A stretch of 6,872 bases of DNA from Dermatophilaceae bacterium (GTDB lineage: Bacteria; Actinomycetota; Actinomycetes; Actinomycetales; Dermatophilaceae), in NCBI GenBank assembly GCA_013361975.1, contig JABFXB010000403.1, forward strand, positions 1 to 6,872. The letters are read 5' to 3'. Shown in pieces: positions 1-6,537 of the stretch (the first letter of the stretch is position 1; every line of letters begins with the position of its first letter). Position numbers and translations under genes: made by a program. The notes below the pieces were generated by a model that ran no database searches, was not told the DNA's origin, and was given only the letters and a program-made list of their open reading frames with translations.

Positions 1-1525
1 CGGCACGCTCGGGCCGCGCCGCACCGACCAGTTCCGCCATCGCGCCGCGACCGTGGACCGGATGCGCGCAGCCGGGCTGGACGCCTACCCGGTCGCCGCG
101 GCCGCCACCCCCACCACGCCCCTCGGCGCCCTGCCGCCCTGCGCGTGGGAGCAACCGACCCGGCTCTCGGTGGTGGGCCGCGTGCGTGCCGTGCGCGACC
201 ACGGCGGCGTCGTCTTCGTCCGGCTCCTCGAGGGTCGGGACGAGCTGCAGGTGCTGCTCGACGTGGCGACCATCGGCAGGCGCTGCCTCGACCAGCTCAC
301 CGCCGTCGTCGACATCGGTGACCTGCTGCGCGTCGACGGGGTGACCGGACGATCGCGAGCCGGCACGCCGAGCCTGCTCGCCGACGGGTGGCGCATGGAG
401 GCCAAGTCCCTGCACCCCGTGCCGTTCCGCTCGTTCGACGACGCCACCGCCCGCACGCGCCAGCGGTCGACCGACCTGCTCACCCACCCGGAGGGGATCG
501 ACCTGCTGCGCCAGCGGTCCGCGGTCGTCGGGTCGCTGCGCCGCACGCTCACCGACGACGGCTACCTCGAGGTCGAGACGCCGATGCTGCACACGGTCCA
601 CGGTGGCGCCACCGCGCGTCCCTTCCGGACGTTCATCAACGCGTACGGGGTCGACCTCTCGCTGCGCATCGCCCCGGAGCTGCACCTCAAGCGGCTGCTC
701 GTCGCCGGGCTCGGACCCGTCTTCGAGCTGGGACGGAACTTCCGCAACGAGGGAGCCGACGCGACGCACAACCCCGAGTTCACGTCGCTCGAGGTCTACC
801 GGCCGCACGCCGACTACGTCACCATGCGCCGGCTCACCGAACGGCTCGTCAAGGAGGCCGCCCGCACCGTCCACGGCCGCGAGGCCCTCCCCCTGCCGGG
901 TCCCGACGCACTGCGCACCGGCCTCGACGGCGTCGAGCTCGTCGACGTCAGCGGCCCCTGGCCGGTCGTGCCGGTGCTGACCGCGGTGTCGGAGGAACTG
1001 GGGCAGCAGGTGTCGCTCGACACCGACATGGACGAGCTGCTCCGCCTCGCCGACGCCCACGGCGTCGCCGTCCGACCCGACATGGGCGCCGGCGCCGTCA
1101 TCGAGGAGCTCTACGCCGCGCTCGTCGAGCCCCGCACGATGCGGCCGACGTTCTACACCGACTTCCCGGTCGAGACGTCCCCGCTCGCGCACCGTCACCG
1201 GTCCGAGCCGGGGCTGGCCGAGCGCTGGGACCTCGTCGTGGCGGGCATGGAGGTCGGCACCGCCTACAGCGAGCTGACCGACCCCCTCGACCAGCGGGCC
1301 CGGCTGACCGAGCAGTCCCTCAAGGCCGCGGCCGGCGACCCCGAGGCGATGGAGGTCGACGAGGACTTCCTGCTCGCCCTCGAGCTCGGCATGCCCCCGA
1401 GCGGAGGGCTGGGCGTGGGCGTCGACCGACTCGTCATGCTGCTCACCAACACCCCGATCCGCTCGATCCTCACCTTCCCCTTCGTCCGCCCGCTGACGGA
1501 CCACCGGAGCCTCTCGTGGAGCTGA
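1..1525 (+). CDS. lysX: Lysyl-tRNA synthetase-type protein, probably C-terminal part of LysX (5' partial)
   Basis: Class II synthetase that activates lysine with ATP and charges tRNA(Lys); in LysX the charged tRNA feeds a fused membrane transferase that makes lysyl-phosphatidylglycerol. The reading frame is open to the left edge (first full codon at base 2), so the gene starts outside the window; the GTG at 53 is probably internal. Counting that GTG as residue 1, an OB-fold anticodon-binding domain spans about 37-118. The catalytic domain follows: motif 1 around 165-180 (YLEVETPML), APEL at 207-210, motif 2 at 225-248 (FELGRNFRNEG, then HNPEFTSLE), and motif 3 at 451-461 (GGLGVGVDRLV). The ending IRSILTFPFVRP is typical of bacterial LysRS. 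TFINAY at 193-198 and GTAYSEL at 402-408, instead of the housekeeping THHNA and GNGFSEL, favour LysX over LysS. The membrane half is not visible, so a stand-alone LysS paralogue remains possible. The synthetase assignment is secure; the LysX label is likely. Confidence 0.85.
   Translation, partial: GTLGPRRTDQFRHRAATVDRMRAAGLDAYPVAAAATPTTPLGALPPCAWEQPTRLSVVGRVRAVRDHGGVVFVRLLEGRDELQVLLDVATIGRRCLDQLTAVVDIGDLLRVDGVTGRSRAGTPSLLADGWRMEAKSLHPVPFRSFDDATARTRQRSTDLLTHPEGIDLLRQRSAVVGSLRRTLTDDGYLEVETPMLHTVHGGATARPFRTFINAYGVDLSLRIAPELHLKRLLVAGLGPVFELGRNFRNEGADATHNPEFTSLEVYRPHADYVTMRRLTERLVKEAARTVHGREALPLPGPDALRTGLDGVELVDVSGPWPVVPVLTAVSEELGQQVSLDTDMDELLRLADAHGVAVRPDMGAGAVIEELYAALVEPRTMRPTFYTDFPVETSPLAHRHRSEPGLAERWDLVVAGMEVGTAYSELTDPLDQRARLTEQSLKAAAGDPEAMEVDEDFLLALELGMPPSGGLGVGVDRLVMLLTNTPIRSILTFPFVRPLTDHRSLSWS
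1506..1509 (+). promoter_or_regulatory. Ribosome binding site of the alpha/beta hydrolase gene
   Basis: GGAG lies six bases before the GTG at 1516, inside the last codons of the upstream synthetase gene. This good core and spacing decides the hydrolase start and implies translational coupling across the 10-base overlap. Confidence 0.6.
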
Positions 1526-2631
1526 CCGACACGAGCCTGGTCGTCCTCCTCTCCGTCCTGGCCCTCGCGGTCTTCGCGCTCGTGGTCGCCGGCGTGCCGC
1601 GCGAGGGGAGGCGCCCGGTGCAGCTGACGCTGCGCGCCGCCCAGGTGCTGCTGCTCAACGTGCTGGTCGTCGCCCTGTGCGGGGCGGCACTCAACGACCA
1701 GTACTTCTTCTACTCGAGCTGGGCTGACCTCTTCGGGTCGCGCTCACCCGCCCTGGACGTCCACCACGGCGGCAGCGCCCACGAGGTGGTCGCGGCGGCC
1801 GTGCGGGGTCCGGGGCTGCGGGGCCTGACCACGCCGGCCACGCTCCCGCCACTCGCGCAGCCGGGGTCGCGGCTGCAGACCTACACCGTGGTCGCCGGGC
1901 GCTCGCACGCCGAGGGCCAGGTGTACGTCTACCTCCCCGTCGGCTACGACCCCCGAGCGAGGCGCACCTACCCGGTCATCCTCGGCCTGCACGGTTTCCC
2001 CAGCGGCCCGAAGAGCTTCCTCCGGCTGAGCTTCCTCTCCGACATCGACTCGCTGACCGCGGCGCACCGGATGGCGCCGTCCATCGTCGTCGTCCCGCGC
2101 ATCGACACCCCCGCGGGACTCGACACCGAGTGCGTCAACGGCGCGCCCGGCCAGCCGCAGACCGACACCTGGCTGTCCCGCGACATCCCGGCCTGGACGA
2201 TCCACCACTTCCGGGTCGAGCGGACCCGGACGGCGTGGGCGACGATCGGCTACTCCTACGGCGCGTGGTGCGCCGCCTCGGTCTCGATGCGACACCCCGA
2301 CGTCTTCGGCGCGTCCATCGTGCTGCTCGGCTACTTCCGCCCTGACTTCTCCCGCTCCTACGACCCGCTCAGCAGCCGCGGGCTGCGTGACTACGACCTC
2401 GTCGCGATGGCACGGACCTCGCCCCCACCGCTCGCGATGTGGGTGCTCACCTCCCGGGACGACCAGCTCTCCTACCCGAGCACGTCGCGCTTCCTCAGCG
2501 TGGCGCACGCCCCCCTCGACGTCGCCGGCACCGTGCTCGCCCACGGCGGCCACCGCAACGGCGTCTTCACCCCCTACGTGCCCGCCGCCCTCACGTGGCT
2601 GGCCCAGACCCTGCCGGGCTTCCATGCCTGA
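1516..2631 (+). CDS. Membrane-anchored alpha/beta hydrolase (putative esterase)
   Basis: A 371-residue alpha/beta-hydrolase of the esterase D/antigen 85-like type, expected to hydrolyse an ester or act as an acyltransferase; the substrate is unknown. Two hydrophobic segments (about 8-27 and 41-58) flank an Arg-rich loop (29-40). By the positive-inside rule that loop is cytoplasmic, so the catalytic domain from about residue 115 lies outside the membrane. Visible active-site elements are an oxyanion-type HGF at 159-161, the nucleophile elbow GYSYG at 245-249 with Ser247, an acidic residue at Asp315 or Asp316 (TSRDD), and His346 in HGGH. Cys206 and Cys252 could pair. The GTG at 1516 was chosen because it has a GGAG six bases upstream and gives an acidic N-terminus directly before the first membrane segment; the frame is open further upstream, but that stretch is a low-complexity shadow of the synthetase gene. 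The 10-base overlap with that gene suggests co-translation and a role linked to aminoacylated lipids (inference). Confidence 0.85.
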   Translation: MELTDTSLVVLLSVLALAVFALVVAGVPREGRRPVQLTLRAAQVLLLNVLVVALCGAALNDQYFFYSSWADLFGSRSPALDVHHGGSAHEVVAAAVRGPGLRGLTTPATLPPLAQPGSRLQTYTVVAGRSHAEGQVYVYLPVGYDPRARRTYPVILGLHGFPSGPKSFLRLSFLSDIDSLTAAHRMAPSIVVVPRIDTPAGLDTECVNGAPGQPQTDTWLSRDIPAWTIHHFRVERTRTAWATIGYSYGAWCAASVSMRHPDVFGASIVLLGYFRPDFSRSYDPLSSRGLRDYDLVAMARTSPPPLAMWVLTSRDDQLSYPSTSRFLSVAHAPLDVAGTVLAHGGHRNGVFTPYVPAALTWLAQTLPGFHA

Positions 2632-2633
2632 CT

Positions 2634-2640
2634 GGTGGGG
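2634..2640 (+). promoter_or_regulatory. Possible ribosome binding site of the SGNH hydrolase gene
   Basis: GGTGGGG ends seven bases before the ATG at 2648. It is an imperfect purine-rich match, but better than what precedes the alternative ATG at 2624 (CCGGGCTTCC), and is the reason for preferring 2648. Confidence 0.35.
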
Positions 2641-2647
2641 CGTCCGT

Positions 2648-3628
2648 ATGCCGTCGGGTGCGACCGGGGAGCCGCCGGGTGACCAGGTGGGTCGCTCAAC
2701 GGGAGGTCCCCACCCCCACCACATCGTCGCCGCGGTGCTCGGGCTCGCGGTGCTCGTGGCCCTGGCGGTGAGCGGCGTCGTCCCCGACCTCGGGCCCGGC
2801 GGGACGTCCGCGCAGGGCGCCGTTGGAGCCCCGGCGACCTCGACGGCCCCCGGGACCGGCGCGACGGCATACGCGAGCCCTGGACCCAGCTCGACGCCGC
2901 CGGGCTCGACCGAACCGCCGGGGCCGCTGACGGTCGTGGGTCTCGGCGACTCCGTGCCGTCCGCCGACACCTGCGGCTGCACCGGCTACGTCGAGCAGGT
3001 CGGCAGTCGGCTGCAGCGCCTGACCCAGCGGCCCTGGGTGGTGCACAACGACGCGACCGGCGGCTGGACGACGACCGACGTCGCCGACGACCTGCTCACC
3101 TCGCCGACGCGGGGGCACCTGGCGGACGCCGACCTCGTCATCGTGCAGGTGGGCGCCAACGACTTCGACCTCGGGAGCGTGGCCGACCGGGGGTGCATGC
3201 CGGCGGCCACCTCGGACTGCTGGTCCGCCACCATCGCGGGGCTGCGCGACGGCCTGACCCGGATCATCCACGACGTCAGGCTGATCGACACCCGACCCGA
3301 CCTGCGCATCGCCGTGCTCGGGTACTGGAACGTGACCCTCGACGGTGCCGTCGGCCGCGCCCTCGGTTCCGACTTCGTGCTCGGCAGCGACGCGCTCACC
3401 CGCCTCGTCAACACGACGGTCGCGCAGGTCGCAGCGGGCACCGGCGCCGTCTATGTCGACGCCTACACGCCGCTCAAGGGCGAGTTGGGCGACCGCGACC
3501 CGACCGACGACCTGCTCGAGGACGGCGACCACCCGAACGCGACGGGCCACACGCTGCTGAGCACCGCCGTGATCGACGGGCTCGCCGACGACGGGGCGGT
3601 CTCGGCCTGGCGACAGCTGCCACGCTGA
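2648..3628 (+). CDS. Membrane-anchored SGNH/GDSL hydrolase
   Basis: A 326-residue SGNH-fold hydrolase, a family of serine esterases and lipases acting on lipids, acylated sugars or cell-wall esters; the substrate here cannot be read from sequence. Residues 26-45 form one hydrophobic signal-anchor, followed by a Gly/Ser/Thr/Pro-rich linker (about 46-93) and the catalytic domain, presumably outside the cell. Block I is GLGDSVPS with Ser102 as nucleophile, block II contains Gly138/Gly139, block III is GAND with Asn171, and block V is DGDHPN with Asp292 and His295, so all four SGNH residues are present. Cys109, Cys111, Cys183 and Cys191 could form disulfides, as fits an exported enzyme. The start is uncertain: ATG 2648 has the better upstream purine run, while in-frame ATG 2624 would overlap the hydrolase stop by eight bases and add eight residues; GTG 2735 would cut into the anchor. 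Close packing implies one transcript with the two upstream genes. Confidence 0.85.
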   Translation: MPSGATGEPPGDQVGRSTGGPHPHHIVAAVLGLAVLVALAVSGVVPDLGPGGTSAQGAVGAPATSTAPGTGATAYASPGPSSTPPGSTEPPGPLTVVGLGDSVPSADTCGCTGYVEQVGSRLQRLTQRPWVVHNDATGGWTTTDVADDLLTSPTRGHLADADLVIVQVGANDFDLGSVADRGCMPAATSDCWSATIAGLRDGLTRIIHDVRLIDTRPDLRIAVLGYWNVTLDGAVGRALGSDFVLGSDALTRLVNTTVAQVAAGTGAVYVDAYTPLKGELGDRDPTDDLLEDGDHPNATGHTLLSTAVIDGLADDGAVSAWRQLPR

Positions 3629-3650
3629 ACCCGGCCACATACCCGATTTC

Positions 3651-3667
3651 GCGAGAACGTATCTCGC
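3651..3667 (+). promoter_or_regulatory. Perfect inverted repeat, candidate operator
   Basis: GCGAGA and TCTCGC flank the five-base spacer ACGTA, in the roughly 100-base gap between the SGNH gene and the LLM oxidoreductase. It sits about 60 bases before the oxidoreductase start, a plausible place for a dimeric repressor or activator. It also lies 23 bases after the upstream stop and could fold in RNA, but there is no T-run. No -10 or -35 pair I trust is visible nearby. The repeat is seen directly; the operator role is inference. Confidence 0.35.
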
Positions 3668-3728
3668 ACGAGCGCACCCGTCGGGCGACCGTTGACGCCC
3701 GGCCCCGCGTGCGGTTGCGTGGGTGGGC

Positions 3729-4736
3729 ATGACCGTCATCGGCTTCCACTGCTCGCACGAGCAGATCGACCCGGCGCAGCTGCTGCGCGACGTCCAGGCG
3801 GCCGAAGCAGCCGGCTTCACCGCCGGCATGTCGTCTGACCACCTCGTGCCGTGGAGCAGCCGCCAGGGCGAGTCCGGGTACGCGTGGAGCTGGCTGGGTG
3901 CGGCGCTGGCCACGACCACCCTCGCGTTCGGGGTCGTCACCGCGCCGGGCCAGCGCTACCACCCCGCGATCGTGGCGCAGTCGATCGCCACCCTGGGCCA
4001 GATGTTCCCCGGCCGCTTCTGGGCGGCCCTCGGCTCGGGTGAGGCCGCCAACGAGCGCGTCACCGGCGGTGACTGGCCCCGCAAGGACGTGCGCGACGCC
4101 CGGCTCGCCGAGTGCGTCGACGTGATCCGGCGCCTGCTGCACGGCGAGGAGGTGAGCCACGACGGGCTCGTGACCGTCCACCGCGGGCGCCTGTGGACCC
4201 TCCCCGATCCGGTGCCCGACCTCGTGGGCCCGGCCGTCACGCCCGCGACGGCGGCCCGGCACGCCACCTGGGCGGACGGGCTCATCACGGTCAACCAGCC
4301 TGCCGAAACCCTCCGTCGGGTGCTCGCGGCCTACCGGGACGCCGGCGGTCGAGGACCGACCCGGCTCCAGATCCACCTCAGCTGGGCGCCCACGGAAGAC
4401 GAGGCCCTGGCGACCGCCCACGACCAGTGGCGCAGCAACGTGCTGGGCCCACCGGTCGCGTGGGACACCGAGAGCGTCGAGGCGTTCGACCTCATCGGCG
4501 AGGTCGTGTCGCCCGAGAAGGTGCGCGAGTCGGTGCGGGTCTCGGCCGATCTGCGCCGGCACGCCGAGTGGCTGCACGAGTACGTCGACATGGGCTGGGA
4601 CGAGCTCTACCTGCACTTCGTCGGCCAGCACCAAGCGCCTTTCATCGACGCCTTCGGCGAGCACGTCCTGCCGCAGCTGGCGGCGACCAGGCCTGCGGCC
4701 ACTGGCGTTCCGAGCGTCCAGGGGGTGGCGCGGTGA
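3729..4736 (+). CDS. LLM-class flavin-dependent oxidoreductase, TIGR03885-like
   Basis: A 335-residue luciferase-like TIM-barrel oxidoreductase. The opening MTVIGFHCSHEQ, SSDHLVPWS at 35-43, GVVTAPGQRYHPA at 68-80, FPGRFWAALGSGE at 93-105 and ADGLITV at 182-188 match the group I recall as TIGR03885, described as a probable FMN-dependent rather than F420-dependent branch. Electron donor and substrate are unknown. The last 17 or so residues after HVLPQLA look like a disordered tail. ATG 3729 was chosen because the family begins MTVIGFH; an in-frame GTG at 3723 would add two residues, and a TGA at 3693 rules out longer forms. The upstream purine signal (GGGTGGG) is close to the ATG and weak. The gene ends in GTGA, sharing four bases with the following GH13 gene, so the two are almost certainly co-translated and probably serve one pathway. 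No signal peptide is seen, so it is cytoplasmic. Confidence 0.88.
   Translation: MTVIGFHCSHEQIDPAQLLRDVQAAEAAGFTAGMSSDHLVPWSSRQGESGYAWSWLGAALATTTLAFGVVTAPGQRYHPAIVAQSIATLGQMFPGRFWAALGSGEAANERVTGGDWPRKDVRDARLAECVDVIRRLLHGEEVSHDGLVTVHRGRLWTLPDPVPDLVGPAVTPATAARHATWADGLITVNQPAETLRRVLAAYRDAGGRGPTRLQIHLSWAPTEDEALATAHDQWRSNVLGPPVAWDTESVEAFDLIGEVVSPEKVRESVRVSADLRRHAEWLHEYVDMGWDELYLHFVGQHQAPFIDAFGEHVLPQLAATRPAATGVPSVQGVAR
4721..4728 (+). promoter_or_regulatory. Ribosome binding site of the GH13 gene
   Basis: GGGGGTGG inside the last codons of the oxidoreductase gene ends four bases before the GTG at 4733. Together with the GTGA overlap it fixes the start of the GH13 gene. Confidence 0.5.
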
Positions 4737-6421
4737 GGATCAGCGACACCGGAGACCTCTGGTGGAAGAACGCCGTCATCTACTGCGCCGACGTCGAGAC
4801 CTTCCACGACTCCGACGGCGACGGTGTGGGCGACCTGCGCGGCATGACCGACCACATCGAGTACCTCGCAGACCTCGGCATCACCTGCCTCTGGCTCATG
4901 CCCTTCTACCCGACGGCGCGCAAGGACGACGGCTACGACATCACCGACTTCTTCGGTGTCGACCCGGAGCTCGGCACGCTGGGCGACTTCGTCGAGCTCG
5001 TGCGCACGGCCCGGGCACACGGCATACGCGTCATCATCGACTTCGTCATGAACCACACGTCCGACAAGCACCCGTGGTTCATGTCGGCGCGGCGCAGCCG
5101 CGAGGACCCCTTCCGCGACTACTACGTCTGGAGCCGCACCAAGCCGAGGTCGAGCAAGAAGGACGTCGTGTTCCCCGACCAGGAGGACAGCATCTGGGAA
5201 CGCGACGAGAAGACCGGCGACTACTACCTCCACCACTTCTACAAGTACCAGCCCGACCTCAACATCGCCAATCCCGCTGTGCAGGAAGAGATCTCGCGCA
5301 CCCTCGGCTTCTGGCTCGAGCTCGGGGTGTCCGGCTTCCGCGTGGACGCCGTGCCCTTCCTCTTCGCGCGCGACGGCGTCCCCGGCGTCGACGACGCCGA
5401 GGAGGACGCCTTCAACCCCGACCGGTACCTCGGCGACGTGCGCTCGTTCGTGACGAGGCGCGTGGGCGACGCGGTGCTGCTGGGGGAGGTGAACCTGCCC
5501 TACGCCGAGCAGCGGCGCTTCTTCGGCGGCGACGACGGCGACGGGCTCAACATGCAGTTCGACTTCATCGGGATGCAGCGGATGTACCTCTCGCTCGCCC
5601 GCGGCGAGGCGGCCCCCCTCGCGGACGCGCTGCGTGAGCGGCCGGCACTCGACGTGACGAGCCAGTGGGCCAACTTCGTGCGCAACCACGACGAGCTGAC
5701 CCTCGACAAGCTCAGCATGTCCGAGCGCCGCGAGGTCTTCGACGCCTTCGGGCCCGACCCCGACATGCAGCTCTACGACCGCGGGCTGCGACGACGGCTG
5801 CCGCCGATGGTGGGCAGCGACGAGCGCCGCCTGCGGCTCGTCTACTCCTTGATGTTCTCCCTCCCCGGCACCCCGGTGCTGTTCTACGGCGAGGAGATCG
5901 GCATGGGCGAGAACCTCGACATCCCCGGACGCCTCGCGGTGCGCAGCCCGATGCAGTGGAGCAAGGGACCGGGTGGCGGGTTCTCCTCCGCCCCGGTCCG
6001 CCGCCTCACCCGACCCATGCCCGACGGCCTCTTCGGGCCGGACCACGTCAACGTCGCCGAGCAGCGCCGCGACGCCGGGTCGCTGTGGTGGTTCATCCGC
6101 GGGCTGGTGCGTCGCTACCGGCAGCTGCCGCAGAGCGGCTGGGCCACGGTCGACGTGCTCGACCACCCCGTGGCCTCGACCCTCGCCCACGTCAGCCGCA
6201 CGGACGGGTGGGCCATGGTCGGCATCCACAACTTCGGCCCCGACGGTGCGGTGGTCCCGCTGACCCTGCCCGACGTCGCCCCGGGCTCCCGGCTCCTCGA
6301 CGTCCTCGACGAGCGCCGCGAGACCGACGTCGGTGCAGGCGGCGCCGTGGAGGTCGACATCGAGCCCTACGGCTACCGGTGGCTCCTCGTCGTCAGGGAG
6401 GGCGAGGACCCCGGGATCTGA
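4733..6421 (+). CDS. GH13 alpha-amylase family protein, trehalose-synthase-like
   Basis: A 562-residue cytoplasmic GH13 enzyme. The barrel begins almost at the N-terminus (LWWKNAVIY) and carries all conserved regions: region I DFVMNH at 103-108, region II GFRVDAVPF at 201-209 with nucleophile Asp205, region III GEVN at 251-254 with acid/base Glu252, and region IV FVRNHD at 315-320 with Asp320 as transition-state stabiliser. The catalytic triad is intact. DSDGDGVGDLRG at 27-38, GLRRRLPPM at 351-359, FYGEEIGMGENL at 384-395 and VRSPMQW at 403-409 resemble trehalose synthase (TreS), which interconverts maltose and trehalose, but TreS normally has EAN at region III. It is safer to call it a TreS-like alpha-glucan or oligosaccharide enzyme than treS. 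A beta-sandwich C-terminal domain runs from about 475 to 555. The GTG start gives GTGA overlap with the LLM oxidoreductase gene and has GGGGGTGG upstream; the long open frame before it (from about 4112) overlaps that gene and has no GH13 homology. The stop falls inside an 11-base tandem repeat. Confidence 0.9.
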   Translation: MRISDTGDLWWKNAVIYCADVETFHDSDGDGVGDLRGMTDHIEYLADLGITCLWLMPFYPTARKDDGYDITDFFGVDPELGTLGDFVELVRTARAHGIRVIIDFVMNHTSDKHPWFMSARRSREDPFRDYYVWSRTKPRSSKKDVVFPDQEDSIWERDEKTGDYYLHHFYKYQPDLNIANPAVQEEISRTLGFWLELGVSGFRVDAVPFLFARDGVPGVDDAEEDAFNPDRYLGDVRSFVTRRVGDAVLLGEVNLPYAEQRRFFGGDDGDGLNMQFDFIGMQRMYLSLARGEAAPLADALRERPALDVTSQWANFVRNHDELTLDKLSMSERREVFDAFGPDPDMQLYDRGLRRRLPPMVGSDERRLRLVYSLMFSLPGTPVLFYGEEIGMGENLDIPGRLAVRSPMQWSKGPGGGFSSAPVRRLTRPMPDGLFGPDHVNVAEQRRDAGSLWWFIRGLVRRYRQLPQSGWATVDVLDHPVASTLAHVSRTDGWAMVGIHNFGPDGAVVPLTLPDVAPGSRLLDVLDERRETDVGAGGAVEVDIEPYGYRWLLVVREGEDPGI

Positions 6422-6469
6422 CGCCGATCCGACGCCGATCTGACGCCGATCGGACGCCGATCTGACGCC
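6415..6469 (+). repeat. Five tandem copies of an 11-base unit, GATCNGACGCC
   Basis: Five gap-free units start at 6415, 6426, 6437, 6448 and 6459. They differ only at the fifth base, in the order T, C, T, G, T, so there is also a 22-base period. The first unit contains the last sense codons and TGA of the GH13 gene; TGA in units 1, 3 and 5 closes all three forward frames because 22 is not a multiple of three. Every unit starts with GATC, and the unit 3/4 junction makes the palindrome CCGATCGG (6446-6453). Function is unknown; replication slippage is the simplest origin. Confidence 0.9.
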
Positions 6470-6517
6470 GCGGTGGACGGGCTGCCGCTGCGGGTAGGTG
6501 CATCGGGTCACCAGTTC

Positions 6518-6523
6518 GAGGAG
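6518..6523 (+). promoter_or_regulatory. Possible but distant ribosome binding site of the antiporter gene
   Basis: GAGGAG is the only good Shine-Dalgarno core before the antiporter ATG at 6538, but it leaves a 14-base spacer, longer than usual. No in-frame start codon lies between them. Confidence 0.35.
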
Positions 6524-6537
6524 CCCGTGTCGTCGTC

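Noticed and set aside
53..55. GTG at 53 as the true start of the synthetase gene
   Set aside because: The same frame is open to the window edge and encodes helix-like residues (TDQFRHRAATVDRM) that fit the region before the OB fold, so the gene very likely starts upstream.
388..1515. Upstream extension of the alpha/beta hydrolase frame
   Set aside because: The frame is open, but the translation is Arg/Pro/His-rich and overlaps the synthetase gene; hydrolase-like sequence begins only at the GTG at 1516.
3692..3697. TTGACG as a -35 promoter element for the LLM oxidoreductase gene
   Set aside because: No -10-like hexamer follows at about 17 bases, and any start point would fall almost at or after the start codon.
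3683..3700. GGGCG / CGCCC hairpin in the gap after the SGNH gene, as a terminator
   Set aside because: The stem is only five pairs with an eight-base loop and no T-run follows, so chance in G+C-rich DNA explains it equally well.
1744..4664. Three more long - strand open frames (1744-2982, 2696-3940, 3474-4664)
   Set aside because: All lie opposite strong + strand genes, have Arg/Gly/Val-rich compositions, and show no motif or ribosome binding site.
4112..4732. Upstream extension of the GH13 frame
   Set aside because: This is Arg/Ala/Pro-rich shadow sequence inside the LLM oxidoreductase gene; GH13 homology begins right after the GTG at 4733.
6415..6469. Tandem repeat as a CRISPR array
   Set aside because: Units are 11 bases long and directly abutting, with no unique spacers and no cas genes nearby.
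4607..6511. 634-codon open frame on the - strand opposite the GH13 gene
   Set aside because: It mirrors the codon structure of a well-identified + strand gene and its product is a low-complexity Val/Glu/His/Ala-rich sequence with no recognisable domain; a typical shadow in high-G+C DNA.
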